A stretch of DNA of 64,000 nt from DALYLB01 sp033763135 (lineage in GTDB: Bacteria > Acidobacteriota > Blastocatellia > RBC074): NCBI GenBank assembly GCA_033763135.1, contig JANRKY010000039.1:1-64000 (forward strand), given 5' to 3'. Shown one piece after another: positions 42,794-53,558 of the stretch. The notes under the pieces were generated by a model, which did not search any database, was not told where the DNA came from, and was given only the letters and a program-made list of their open reading frames with translations. A program made the position numbers and the translations under genes. Position 1 is the first letter of the stretch. Each line of letters begins with the position of its first letter.

Positions 42794-43525
42794 ATGTGGA
42801 TCAACATACCGTCACTGCAGGATGCGCTGGCCGAATCGGAGTTGAGGGAGTTTCGTCAGCGGCGAGGAAAGAGATATGAGTTGCAGGCGCTGCTGCTGCT
42901 GTCGTGCATTGCGATGATGAACGGGGCGCGGACGGAGGGAGAGATTGCGGATTGGGTGGACGCGAGCGGGGAGCGGTGGTTGAAATGGGTCGGGGTGCGG
43001 GGAGGGCGGCGGCCGAGCGCGGCGACGATTGCGCGACTCTTTCGGGGGATCGATGCCGCCCGGCTGGAGGCCGCGTTGATTCTGTGGGGGCAGCAGGTTC
43101 TGGATTCGCTGCGCCTTGTGGAAGAAGAGGAGTGGGAGGCATCGTCCGACGCGCCCGATGCGGGATTGCCCGATGCGGAATTCATTGACGCGAGGGCGAT
43201 TGGATGGGCGGACGGAACGGCATTGATTCGGGGGTTGAGCCATCGGTTGAATAGGGTGCTGGATCGGCTTTACGGCACGTCCGAGTGGGAGCGGGCGACG
43301 GCGCGAAAAGACGCGCTGCTCGCGGGGCTGGCGCTGACGGGATATGTCGAGGCCGAAGAGCTTGGCGCGCCGTTGCCGCTCCACGGTCCGCTGACGGATC
43401 AGCAGGAAGAGCGGGATCGATCTTCCCGGAGCGAGCTTTCCGATGGCGCTTCGCTTGAGATTCCTTTTGTTCCGGCGCCCGGCCGGCAGAGAGAGAGCCC
43501 GCAATGGAACCGGTTGCGCGCCTGA
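42794..43525 (+). CDS. ISAs1-type transposase N-terminal domain protein lacking the DDE domain
   Basis: A 243-residue protein. Residues 1-105 match the DDE_Tnp_1-associated domain found at the start of ISAs1/H-repeat transposases: LREFRQRRGKRYELQALLLL, MNGARTEGEIADWV and GGRRPSAATIARLFRGID. The usual catalytic half, beginning with a DGK-type strand, is missing. The C-terminal 140 residues are acidic and unlike a transposase. It is either a decayed element continued into other sequence or a gene that has kept only the N-terminal domain. No terminal inverted repeats are seen around it. The start is the ATG after GAGAGGGCAT. Confidence 0.65.
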   Translation: MWINIPSLQDALAESELREFRQRRGKRYELQALLLLSCIAMMNGARTEGEIADWVDASGERWLKWVGVRGGRRPSAATIARLFRGIDAARLEAALILWGQQVLDSLRLVEEEEWEASSDAPDAGLPDAEFIDARAIGWADGTALIRGLSHRLNRVLDRLYGTSEWERATARKDALLAGLALTGYVEAEELGAPLPLHGPLTDQQEERDRSSRSELSDGASLEIPFVPAPGRQRESPQWNRLRA

Positions 43526-43681
43526 CGCGCAGACGCCCGGTTCGAGCATTCAGAACAGATCTCATCAACAGAACAAACGAAAAAACATGGAATCCCGGGA
43601 GTGAACCACAGGTTCTGCCACGGCTCACCGGGGAGGCGCTAACGGACGTCTGCCAATTGCAGGCAAATTCAGGAGGCTACA

Positions 43682-44356
43682 ATGCAGAAAAGCGTTCAGG
43701 ACGCATTCAAGCACAACCGTGCGCGCAAGAATGTGATTCTCGGGGGAGCGGTGATTCTGATCTGCATCACGGCGCTAAGCTGTGTGTCGTCCTTCATGAT
43801 CTATCGTGGAGGGTTCGCGGATTTTCCCTATATTTTTCAACAGGCCCTGGCGCTGTTTGCCGTGATTGTGGTGGAGGGCGCCTTTGTTTGGTTGGTGTAC
43901 GGATTCACCCGGGCGTTTTCGTCAGCCATGGAGCGGCTGATTTCGCTTTGCGGGATGGGGTTTTTGGTAATCGTGATGCTCATCAATCTGGTGACGCATT
44001 TCATGATGGTGAAGGGAATCGTGCTCCATTCCTTTCAGCAGGCCTGGGTTGCCTGGGGAGCGATAACCGTCTTTATCGCAGTCTTGCTGATCGTGCTGTT
44101 CATTACGCTCGCCGATCCGGTGATACGCCTGATTCGGTTGGAACTGCGCTACCTGGGGATGCAGCAGGAGAAGATCCTGGAGGCGAAGACCGAGAGCCTG
44201 GACAGCGATCGAATAATGGAGGCGATGGCGGATCGCGCCGAGTGGGAGGCGCGCCAGCTGGCGGAGAAGATCGTCGGCGATGCCCGTCCGCAACTGGCCC
44301 GCGCGCCGCGCGCCGGCTATGTGACCGCGCATTCGTCCTATGACCCAAAAGCCTGA
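43682..44356 (+). CDS. Four-helix membrane protein of unknown function
   Basis: A 224-residue protein with four membrane segments (about 18-42, 52-78, 88-112 and 120-145) and a soluble helical C-terminal tail of about 75 residues (MQQEKILEAKTESLDSDRIM). No family is recognised. AGGAGG five bases before the ATG is the strongest ribosome binding site in this part. It is the first of three same-strand unassigned genes. Confidence 0.72.
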   Translation: MQKSVQDAFKHNRARKNVILGGAVILICITALSCVSSFMIYRGGFADFPYIFQQALALFAVIVVEGAFVWLVYGFTRAFSSAMERLISLCGMGFLVIVMLINLVTHFMMVKGIVLHSFQQAWVAWGAITVFIAVLLIVLFITLADPVIRLIRLELRYLGMQQEKILEAKTESLDSDRIMEAMADRAEWEARQLAEKIVGDARPQLARAPRAGYVTAHSSYDPKA

Positions 44357-44380
44357 CGCCGCCGAGTGACGGAGCGGAGC

Positions 44381-44402
44381 GTCAATCGGGGGCCCGATTG
44401 AC
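44381..44402. repeat. Short perfect palindrome between unassigned genes
   Basis: GTCAATCGGG and CCCGATTGAC are separated by two bases, with CCGAGT/ACTCGG further out. It lies just after the membrane protein stop and covers the TTG start otherwise possible for the next ORF. Confidence 0.6.
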
Positions 44403-44448
44403 CGACTCGGTGGCGGGAGAGACTGACGCGGGAAGACCCCGCCTTCGC

Positions 44449-45027
44449 ATGGTCCCGGATCATCTCGACCGGGAAGAGAGCCTGGAGGAGGACGAGGACC
44501 TGGATTATGCGGATGGCGCGATGGGATCGTTCGCTTCGGCGGGCGCTGCCCCAAGGGATGCAATGGCCTATATCCCCGGACAGGAGGAGATCGACCTGGC
44601 GATCGAGGCGCTGGATGCCCGAATGGAAGGAACGAATGGAAGACGCATTGCTCCCTTCACGCCCCCGCGGGGCTCGATGGGGCGGATGAATCTTCCGGGA
44701 AGAATCGGCGGCGACAGGCTCGAAAAGGAAACAGCACGCGCCAACCAGCGTCGCGCATCCACGCCGGGAACCCGGCGTCGGACGAACAGACAGGTCAAGC
44801 AGGACATGCCCCCCATTCCGCGGGGATGCGAGTGGCGGCGCGCGGACGAGGGATGGAGCCTGTGGAGAACCTGGGGCGAATGGGACGAGGGGAGGACCAC
44901 CCGGGTGAAGAAGACCCGCTACGCCGGCCATCTGAGCGATGAGGCCTGGCGCATTCTGAAGGAGTATGACCATGAAACGTTCCTCTCGGTCATCGGACAC
45001 CGGTTTCGCAGATACGGCCGGGGGTAA
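44449..45027 (+). CDS. Unassigned basic protein of the accessory cassette
   Basis: About 192 residues. The N-terminal part is acidic (REESLEEDEDLDYADG); the middle is Arg-rich and disordered. The C-terminal 60 residues are tryptophan-rich and folded-looking (GCEWRRADEGWSLWRTWGEW, then RYAGHLSDEAWRI). That last piece could bind a nucleic acid or a protein partner; this is a guess. ATG 44449 is chosen over TTG 44398, which lies inside a palindrome. The next gene begins inside its end. Confidence 0.55.
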   Translation: MVPDHLDREESLEEDEDLDYADGAMGSFASAGAAPRDAMAYIPGQEEIDLAIEALDARMEGTNGRRIAPFTPPRGSMGRMNLPGRIGGDRLEKETARANQRRASTPGTRRRTNRQVKQDMPPIPRGCEWRRADEGWSLWRTWGEWDEGRTTRVKKTRYAGHLSDEAWRILKEYDHETFLSVIGHRFRRYGRG

Positions 45028-45238
45028 TCCCTTTGCCGTTTTCGAAATCATCGCCGATGCCCGCAAGATTCGAAGCGAGGTGGACAATCCCGACATTCAC
45101 GATCGCGCAACCCGCATCGAACAGCACGCCGACGGGATGGTCAAGACGATCCTCGGGACCGCGGACCTCTCAATCACCGAAGTCCCCGACAGCGTCATCG
45201 AGCAGATCGTCGAACTGCTCCGCGCATATCGCCAATGA
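44972..45238 (+). CDS. Small unassigned protein overlapping the previous gene
   Basis: An 88-residue protein, mostly helical (EQHADGMVKTILGTADLSIT, VIEQIVELLRAYRQ). Its start lies 56 bases inside the preceding gene behind AAGGAGTATGACC, so coupled translation is likely. No family is recognised. A hairpin follows its stop directly. Confidence 0.55.
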   Translation: MKRSSRSSDTGFADTAGGNPFAVFEIIADARKIRSEVDNPDIHDRATRIEQHADGMVKTILGTADLSITEVPDSVIEQIVELLRAYRQ

Positions 45239-45273
45239 TCGTTCCTCGGCGCGCGCCCGTCCCGCAGGAACGA
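45239..45273 (+). terminator. Hairpin at the end of the unassigned cassette
   Basis: TCGTTCCT and AGGAACGA form an 8-bp stem around a GC-rich loop, starting directly at the stop of the last cassette gene. It lacks a T-tract. Between here and 45431 no gene is seen. Confidence 0.45.
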
Positions 45274-45431
45274 GAACCAGATTGCCGGGCGCCGAACATC
45301 ACCGAAAAGAGGCCGCTTCAACGAGCCCCTATTGCTCCATCTGTACTCTTTCCCGGTGAGCACGGCGTCCCGGCAGTGCAATTTCATCAAGTTTCAAAAC
45401 GAACCGCCCCGAAAACAAGACAACCGACTTC

Positions 45432-45557
45432 TAAATGAGAACAAGAAGCATTCGGGCAAGAAATCTCACCCACGGGGGACACGGGGGGCACGGGGCCCCG
45501 ATAATGGTTGATCCCGTGGTTGATATTTCTTGTCTGCATGTATTCTGGCCCGATTTA
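45432..45557 (+). repeat. CACGGGG-family palindromic element, copy 1
   Basis: The outer words TAAATGAGAACAAGAAGCAT and TATTCTGGCCCGATTTA resemble each other's complement. Inside are ACGGGGGACACGGGG and the centre GGGGCCCCGATAATGGTTG. The same order of words is found at 59481-59612 in the same orientation and at 61791-61931 reversed. It ends about 25 bases before the DinB start, and this copy is the most degenerate of the three. Confidence 0.8.
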
Positions 45558-45581
45558 GCTTCAGAACTTGGAGGTGTAGTG

Positions 45582-46151
45582 ATGACGACAGAGCAAGCGA
45601 CGTTCCTTCGTGATTTTCTGGTTCAACGCGTCGAGGAGGCCCATATCGTGACGATGCGCGTTCTGAACTCGATCCCCGATTCCATGGGAGATTACCGGCC
45701 CAGCGCCAAGGCCCGTACTGCGCGCGATCTGGCGCGCCATATCGTCGATACCGAGATCCTGCTGCTGAACGGCATCGTCAAAGGTTCGTTCGAGCGAAAT
45801 GAGACCGATCGCAACGATCTCCCGTTCAACATGCACGACCTGTCCAATTATTACGAAGATCAGTTCACCGAGGGGCTGGAGGCTGTTCGAAGAATGAGCA
45901 TCAAAAAGCTCACGGCCTATCTCTCGTTCTACGGCGTCTTTCGTCATCCGGCCGTCGTCTTTCTCACCTTTCTGCACGATCATACCGTCCATCATCGCGG
46001 ACAACTGAGCGCGTACGCGCGCGAGGTCGGCTCCAAGATCTCGATGCTCAAGGGGCCCAACGGCGACATGGTCACGATCAATCAGCCGGCAATGAAATAT
46101 CTCTGGACCGAACGTCAGTGGGAGGCCGGCGAACTGGCCAATGCCGCGTGA
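45582..46151 (+). CDS. DinB-superfamily protein
   Basis: A 189-residue four-helix protein of the DinB/YfiT type. Metal-binding histidines are in ARDLARHIVDTE near residue 50 and in HDHTVHHRGQLSAY near 135-148. Members include thiol-dependent transferases; the substrate here is unknown. GGAGGTGTAGTG precedes the ATG at 45582. The frame is open 49 codons further upstream through the repeat element, which is not credible coding sequence. A T-tract terminator follows. Confidence 0.85.
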   Translation: MTTEQATFLRDFLVQRVEEAHIVTMRVLNSIPDSMGDYRPSAKARTARDLARHIVDTEILLLNGIVKGSFERNETDRNDLPFNMHDLSNYYEDQFTEGLEAVRRMSIKKLTAYLSFYGVFRHPAVVFLTFLHDHTVHHRGQLSAYAREVGSKISMLKGPNGDMVTINQPAMKYLWTERQWEAGELANAA

Positions 46152-46185
46152 CGAAAAGACGCCGCGGCGACACGGTGAAAGAAAA

Positions 46186-46240
46186 GAGGCACGAGGAACG
46201 ATCTTTTTCAAAAAGAGGTTCCTCGTGCCTTTCCTTTTTT
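46186..46240 (+). terminator. Intrinsic terminator of the DinB gene
   Basis: GGCACGAGGAAC at 46188-46199 pairs perfectly with GTTCCTCGTGCC at 46218-46229, with an inner TCTTTTT/AAAAAGA stem. CCTTTTTT follows as T-tract. Confidence 0.75.
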
Positions 46241-46404
46241 GGCCTTGATCATCATTTCGGCCATAACGAATTTAAGGTTGCCACAGAGTCACGGAGGAAC
46301 AGAGCCGAGAATCGAGGCGGCCCTGTTTTTCCGGCTTTCTCCGCGCCTCTGCGTCTCTGCGGTCGATCTTCCGCTCCGGCACGGCCGAATCGATGATCAA
46401 GGCT
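46241..46404 (+). repeat. GATCAAGG-ended palindromic element, copy 1
   Basis: Ends GGCCTTGATCATCATTTCGG and GGCCGAATCGATGATCAAGG are complementary with mismatches. Inside, CCACAGAGTCACGGAGG on the left pairs with CGCCTCTGCGTCTCTGCGG on the right. The same layout, reverse-complemented, is found at 48505-48660. Between 46405 and 46876 I see no gene. Confidence 0.82.
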
Positions 46405-46516
46405 CCTGTTTTGGGGCAAGGCCCGAGGCCGGAAGAAGCGAGACCGGGACGCCGCGTTTCGCGCCATTTTTCGCGTTCCAAACGCGGATGGAATCCTCAT
46501 TCCTCAGAGCGCCGCA

Positions 46517-46546
46517 TTGACAATCGCTTCAGCGGCAAGGTACAAA
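46517..46546 (+). promoter_or_regulatory. Weak promoter candidate upstream of yajQ
   Basis: TTGACA, 18 bases and TACAAA lie 330 bases before yajQ. A second candidate, TTGATC with 18 bases and GATACT, lies around 46738-46767. Neither is convincing alone. Confidence 0.3.
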
Positions 46547-46876
46547 TCTGTCCTCGTCAAAGCAGAACCACCGGCGGATCGGCAGCGCATCGGCGGCATA
46601 TCGACCAGGAGTCGATGGCCTGTTCGAGCTTGGGGAGCCGGAAAGCCGGCGGCCTGATGGTCACCAGATGATCAAATGAGGGGCAAATGAGGCTGATCAA
46701 CCAGAACAGGACAGCGGCTCTCGCCCCCGTGATACTTATTTGATCAATCCTTCACGGGATGGCGATACTTACACTCTAGTTTGCCTGTGAGAGATTGTCG
46801 TTTCCCATGCGCGCGGGCCCGGCGGGTCGCATCGCGTATGAGGTTCCGCTCATCTCCATGGCCGAGTTTGTGAATT

Positions 46877-47377
46877 ATGGCGCAGCAAAACACATTCGAC
46901 ATCGTATCCGAGATTGACCACGCCGAAGTCGTCAATTCGATCAATCAGGCAATGAAGGAGATCCAGACGCGGTTCGACTTCAAGGGGAGCATGAGCGACA
47001 TCCAGGTGGAGAAGGAGGAGGCGATCATCCTCACCTCGGAGGACGAGTACAAGCTTCGAAGCGTCAACGACATCCTGCAGTCGAAGTTCGTCAAGCGCGG
47101 CGTTCCGTTGAAGGGGCTGGTCTATGGCCGGGTGGAGCAGGCGCTGGGAGGGACGGTGCGGCAGCGCGTGGAGCTGCAGCAGGGAATACCGCAGGAGAAG
47201 GCCAAGGAGATCGTCAAGTTCATCAAGGACACGAAGCTGAAGGTGCAGTCTTCGATCCAGGGGGATATGATACGCGTATCCGGAAAGGATCGGGACGTGT
47301 TGCAGGACGTGATTGCCGCGCTGCGCGCGCATGATTTCGGCATCGACATGCAGTTTACGAATTACAGATCAAATTAA
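46877..47377 (+). CDS. yajQ: YajQ-family nucleotide-binding protein
   Basis: A 166-residue protein matching YajQ over its whole length: NTFDIVSEIDHAEVVNSINQ, TRFDFKGSMSDI and DVIAALRAHDFGIDMQFTNY. The family has two ferredoxin-like domains and has been reported to bind cyclic di-GMP in some bacteria; whether this one does is unknown. The polyprenyl synthase gene starts 67 bases downstream on the same strand. Confidence 0.95.
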   Translation: MAQQNTFDIVSEIDHAEVVNSINQAMKEIQTRFDFKGSMSDIQVEKEEAIILTSEDEYKLRSVNDILQSKFVKRGVPLKGLVYGRVEQALGGTVRQRVELQQGIPQEKAKEIVKFIKDTKLKVQSSIQGDMIRVSGKDRDVLQDVIAALRAHDFGIDMQFTNYRSN

Positions 47378-47444
47378 AGGTCAGGAAGTCGAGGTCGGTC
47401 GCGCATGCTCCGGGCGCCGGCTTTCAGGCTCCAGGCTCAAACAT

Positions 47445-48461
<1,017 letters not shown>

Positions 48462-48504
48462 GAAGCGCGGGAGCGGAGAGGGCTCGTTCCTCTCCGACGA
48501 ACCA

Positions 48505-48660
48505 GGCCTTGATCATCGATTCGGCCACGATGGAACGGGAGACAGGCCACAGAGCCACAGAGGCGCGGAGAATGCCCGAAAAACGGGATCTTCTCCGCTC
48601 TCGGCTCAGTGCCTCCGTGGCAACTTCTCGCTCGTTATGGCCGAAACGACGATCAAGGCT
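48505..48660 (-). repeat. GATCAAGG-ended palindromic element, copy 2 (inverted)
   Basis: Read on the minus strand it begins AGCCTTGATCGTCGTTTCGG and ends GGCCGAATCGATGATCAAGG, closely matching copy 1 at 46241-46404 end to end. The inner arms carry CCACAGAGCCACAGAGG and GTGCCTCCGTGGC. The two copies flank yajQ and the polyprenyl synthase gene in opposite orientation. It stops 11 bases before the HARE-HTH gene. Confidence 0.82.
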
Positions 48661-48671
48661 GACGAACCATT

Positions 48672-49295
48672 ATGATTGACGACGCCTCCCTCGTGGCGCT
48701 GCAGCGATCGCTCAATGAGTATCGCGAGGCGAAACGCAAGATTCGAATTCGGTTGGCCGAGATCGAGGCCGAGGCGGAGATGCTGCGTTCGCAACTCGCG
48801 ATGCAGGAGACGATGATCGAGCAGTCCGAGTTGATGCTTCGCCGGATGCTGCTGCCGACGGACACGCCGGCGCTTTCGCCCGGGCCGCCCTCGGCTTCCT
48901 ACGCTCCTCCCGTACGCTATCCGGAGCCGACCCTGCGGCCCGCGGCCAGCGCGGCCGAGATCGAGGCGGAGGTCGCCAAGATCCGGCAGCACGAGAAGAA
49001 GAGCAACGTTCGATTCAACGATTTTCGAATTCCGCAGGCGGCGACCATCGTTCTTCGCGAAGCGCAGGGACCGCTGCATGTCAGCGAGATCTATCGGCGG
49101 ATGGCGGAGGGCGGATTCGAATTTCGCGGACAGCATCAGTTGATCACGCTGGCGGTCTCGCTGAGCCGCAGCAAACGATTTCGCAAAGTCGCGCCGGGCA
49201 CCTTCGAGCTCAATCCGAATGATCATTCCGCCCATTCGGACGTCGATGACGCCGACGCTTTTCCCCGAACGAATGCCGCCAACAGCCCAACGTGA
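48672..49295 (+). CDS. Coiled-coil protein with a C-terminal HARE-HTH domain
   Basis: A 207-residue protein. Residues 1-65 form a charged coiled coil (YREAKRKIRIRLAEIEAEAE). A Pro-rich linker follows, then a winged-helix domain of the HARE-HTH type at about 118-180 (RIPQAATIVLREAQGPLHVS, GHQLITLAVSLSRSKR-like). Such domains occur in DNA- or chromatin-associated proteins and restriction systems. Its partner here is unknown. No strong ribosome binding site is seen before the ATG. Its end overlaps the CYTH gene. Confidence 0.72.
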   Translation: MIDDASLVALQRSLNEYREAKRKIRIRLAEIEAEAEMLRSQLAMQETMIEQSELMLRRMLLPTDTPALSPGPPSASYAPPVRYPEPTLRPAASAAEIEAEVAKIRQHEKKSNVRFNDFRIPQAATIVLREAQGPLHVSEIYRRMAEGGFEFRGQHQLITLAVSLSRSKRFRKVAPGTFELNPNDHSAHSDVDDADAFPRTNAANSPT

Positions 49296-49869
49296 AATCG
49301 AGGTCAAACTCCGCCTGGAGAGCGTCGATTCGCTCGTCCGCGCGGGATGTTCGCTGCGCGTCGAGATCGCCAGGCATTTCGAGGAGAACTGGCTGCTCGA
49401 CACGCCGGATTCGCAGTTGGGCCGACAGGCCTCCATCCTTCGCGTCCGCCGCGCCGCCGGCGGAGGTTCGATCACCTACAAGGCAAAACCGCCCGCAGAC
49501 GCCCCCCTCTCGCAGTTCAAGGAACGGATCGAGATCGAGACGATGGTCGATGATCCCGAGAGCGCCGTCGCCCTTTTTGAACAACTCGGATATCGGAAAT
49601 GGTTCCGGTATCAGAAATATCGGACGGTCTATCAGGTCGAGCTGCCTGACGGCGCGCGCCTGCACGCGATGTTCGACGAGACGCCCATCGGCGTCTTTCT
49701 GGAACTGGAGGGCGAAGAGGCGGCCATCGCCCGGGCCGTCGATCTGCTCGGGGTGAGTCCGTCCGAGTACATTCTCGACAGCTATCTCGCGCTGCAGATC
49801 GAGGATTGCCGGCGCCGGGGACGGGAACTCGAAGACATGGTGTTTGCGTCCGGGGAGGAGCAGAGATGA
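49273..49869 (+). CDS. CYTH-domain protein (class IV adenylate cyclase-like)
   Basis: About 198 residues forming one CYTH triphosphate tunnel domain. The N-terminal EREIEVKLRLE-type motif appears as QREIEVKLRLE. Basic tunnel residues follow in GRQASILRVRR and SITYKAKPP, and acidic ones in ERIEIETMV and LELEGEEA. Members act as adenylate cyclases, thiamine or inorganic triphosphatases. The start may be ATG 49273, 49246 or 49219; all overlap the preceding gene. Its stop overlaps the next start as ATGA. Confidence 0.85.
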   Translation: MPPTAQREIEVKLRLESVDSLVRAGCSLRVEIARHFEENWLLDTPDSQLGRQASILRVRRAAGGGSITYKAKPPADAPLSQFKERIEIETMVDDPESAVALFEQLGYRKWFRYQKYRTVYQVELPDGARLHAMFDETPIGVFLELEGEEAAIARAVDLLGVSPSEYILDSYLALQIEDCRRRGRELEDMVFASGEEQR

Positions 49870-50840
49870 AAGCGATGATTCTGGCCGCGGGATTCGGCAC
49901 ACGGCTGTGGCCGCTGACGGTGGGGCGAACCAAGCCCGCCATCCCGTTCCTCAATCGGCCGCTGATTGCCAGCACCATCGAATATCTGCGCCGATTCGGC
50001 GTGACTGAGCTGATCGTCAATCTTCATCACGAGCCCGAATCCGTGCGCGAACAGATCGGGGACGGCTCCCAATACGGCGTGCGCATCGGCTATTCGATGG
50101 AAGAGCCCGAGATTCTCGGCACGTCGGGGGCGCTCGACCGGGTTCGCGATCAACTGGAGCAGGAGACCTTTCTTGTCGTCAACGGCAAGATCATCACCGA
50201 TCTGGATCTCGGCGCCGCGCTCGAAACGCATCGGCGCCGGCAGGCGTTGGCGACGCTGGTCCTGCGGCCGAATCCGAAGCGGGAGCGATTCAGCGAGATC
50301 CTGCTCGGGGAGGAGGGCCGCGTCGCCCGGTTCGGCGGTTTCCCGGAGGTCGGGGGCGCCGGGACGCCGCTGATGTTCACCGGCATCCACATTCTCGACC
50401 CGGCCATCTTCGAATACATTCCCCGGGGCGTCTTTTCCGATTCGGTTCGCGATGTCTATCCGAAAGCCATGGCCGAAGGCCGGATGGTCGCCGCCCACAT
50501 CGGCGAGGGGGCCTGGTATGAACTCAGCACGCTCGAACGATATCTCGCGATCAGTCTGGAGTTTCTCGCGCGCGAGGGGCGCGACGTGGTGATGGACGAG
50601 GGCTGCGCGGTTGCGGCCGACGCCCGGATCGAGCGATCCATCCTCTGGAAGCGGGTGACCGTCGAGCGCGGCGCCGTCCTGACCGACTGCATCGTGGGCG
50701 ATGATGTGACGATTCCCGCGCAGGCCCGCTTCTCCCGCGCGGTCATTTTCCGCGCCGACCGGGCTCCTCTCAGCGAACGGCCGGAAAAGGCCCTGCCCGG
50801 AATGGTCGTGGACAAGCTGCTTGTCGTGTCTTTGGCGTGA
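49866..50840 (+). CDS. Sugar-1-phosphate nucleotidyltransferase, MurU-like
   Basis: A 324-residue enzyme. The N-terminal Rossmann-like domain has the signature ILAAGFGTRLWPLTVGRTKP and VVNGKIITDLDL with the metal-binding aspartate. The last 80 residues look like a short left-handed beta-helix (RIERSILWKRVTVERGAVLT). Neighbouring AmgK-like kinase suggests it activates N-acetylmuramate 1-phosphate with UTP, as MurU does, but mannose-1-phosphate guanylyltransferase activity cannot be excluded and MurU is usually shorter. The start overlaps the CYTH stop. Confidence 0.85.
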   Translation: MKAMILAAGFGTRLWPLTVGRTKPAIPFLNRPLIASTIEYLRRFGVTELIVNLHHEPESVREQIGDGSQYGVRIGYSMEEPEILGTSGALDRVRDQLEQETFLVVNGKIITDLDLGAALETHRRRQALATLVLRPNPKRERFSEILLGEEGRVARFGGFPEVGGAGTPLMFTGIHILDPAIFEYIPRGVFSDSVRDVYPKAMAEGRMVAAHIGEGAWYELSTLERYLAISLEFLAREGRDVVMDEGCAVAADARIERSILWKRVTVERGAVLTDCIVGDDVTIPAQARFSRAVIFRADRAPLSERPEKALPGMVVDKLLVVSLA

Positions 50841-50997
50841 TGGTACCATCCCGAATCGGTTTCGACTGGGCGAATCCAGAGAGCGCGAAATCCAGGTGAC
50901 AGGAGACGGGTGCAATCCCGCGAGATGTGAGTTCCCCCGACCGCCGCGTCTGCAATAACGAGCGACTTCCCAGCTTTCCTGCTTGCGGCAAACGACA
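50841..50997 (+). other. 157-base gap before the AmgK-like gene
   Basis: Several short complementary stretches are visible, for example GACGGG with CCCGCG and GTTTCG with CGAA turns. No known riboswitch class, promoter or tRNA is recognised. It may simply be a spacer within an operon. Confidence 0.3.
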
Positions 50998-52077
50998 ATG
51001 ATTATGACGCCACAGAACCTACAACCCGGAGCCACTGGGGGACTGAGCGAAAAGCGCGTGATCAATTATTCCGCGCGCTATTTCGGCATTTCGATGACGG
51101 AAGTTCGCCTGCAGGCCCTGACGCCGGACGCGTCGACGCGCAAGTATTATCGCGTCAGCGCCGCCGCGACGCCGGCGGAGAGCCTCATCATCAGCCTCTA
51201 TCCGTCGCCGTTCAATCCGCACGACAATGCGTTTCTGGATGTGACGAACCTCTTCGAGCACGCCAAACTGCCCGTGCCGAAGATTCTCGATATCGCGGGG
51301 ACCGAGGGGATCATTCTGCAGGAGGATCTGGGCGATCGCAGTCTGGCCTCCGCGCTGGCCGAGATGACCGCCCGCGGCGATGGCCGGGCGGCCGATGCAA
51401 TGCTCGGCGAGGCGATCGAGTTGATTGTCCGGATCCAGACGGCCACGCTTCTCGCCTATTCGATGAACTCGGTTTCGAGCCGGCTTGCGTTCGACGAAGA
51501 CAAGCTGATGTGGGAGCTGAACTATTTCTTCGATCACTTTTTCGGCAGCTATCGCCAGATGCCGCTTGCGCCGGCCGAAGCCGAGGCCATCAAGCGGGAC
51601 TTGCGCGAGATCGCCGCAGAGCTGGCGGCGCGTCCGCGCGTCCTCACCCATCGCGATTATCACGGCATGAATCTCATGGTCGATCCGCAGGGACGGCTTC
51701 GCGTCATCGATCATCAGGATGCGCGCATGGGCCCGGCGACCTATGATCTCGTCCCGCTGCTGGTCGAGCGACGACTGGCGCCCGCGGACGAGGCCTGGGT
51801 CGAAGAGCATCAGCGACAATATCTGCGCATTCGCGGAGAGCTCGGCCTCCCGCCTCTCGACATCGCCGAGCTGCGGTATGAGTTCGACCTGATGACCATT
51901 CAGCGGCAGCTCAAGGCCATCGGCACCTTCTCCTATCAGACCGCCGTCGTCGGCCGGGGCGAGGTCTACGAAAAATATATCCTGCCCGCCATCGCGACCG
52001 TCCTCCGCGCGATGCGCAAACCCGGCATGAAGGAATATCCCTCGCTGCTGGCCGCATTGAATGAGCTGCGGGGGTGA
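50998..52077 (+). CDS. Aminoglycoside-phosphotransferase-fold kinase, AmgK-like
   Basis: About 359 residues with the kinase core of the APH/choline kinase fold: HRDYHGMNLMVDPQGRLRVI with the catalytic HRDxxxxN pattern and IDHQDARMGPATYDLVPLLV with the metal-binding aspartate. These match AmgK, the anomeric N-acetylmuramate/N-acetylglucosamine kinase of cell-wall recycling. Adjacency to the MurU-like gene supports that. The start is unsure (ATG 50998 or 51004; TTG 50983 is also open). Confidence 0.85.
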   Translation: MIMTPQNLQPGATGGLSEKRVINYSARYFGISMTEVRLQALTPDASTRKYYRVSAAATPAESLIISLYPSPFNPHDNAFLDVTNLFEHAKLPVPKILDIAGTEGIILQEDLGDRSLASALAEMTARGDGRAADAMLGEAIELIVRIQTATLLAYSMNSVSSRLAFDEDKLMWELNYFFDHFFGSYRQMPLAPAEAEAIKRDLREIAAELAARPRVLTHRDYHGMNLMVDPQGRLRVIDHQDARMGPATYDLVPLLVERRLAPADEAWVEEHQRQYLRIRGELGLPPLDIAELRYEFDLMTIQRQLKAIGTFSYQTAVVGRGEVYEKYILPAIATVLRAMRKPGMKEYPSLLAALNELRG

Positions 52078-52138
52078 TTCCGCTCGCGGCGGGCACGATC
52101 GATCTATCTCTGAAATCCACGATTGAATTGGACAGATT

Positions 52139-53449
<1,311 letters not shown>

Positions 53450-53558
53450 AAATGGGATGATCTCCGATGCCGTTCGGCGCTCATCCCCCATTGGAACACC
53501 AAGGCTAGCAGGTTTCCCCCATTGCTGTAGCTTTCATCTACTAGAGGACAACAGCCCC

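Noticed and set aside
45435..45581. N-terminal extension of the DinB gene through the repeat element
   Set aside because: The extension translates the CACGGGG repeat (HGGHGGHG-like) and GGAGGTG marks the start at 45582.
50841..50997. Possible riboswitch before the AmgK-like gene
   Set aside because: I could not fit the conserved core of cobalamin, SAM, TPP or c-di-GMP classes to it.
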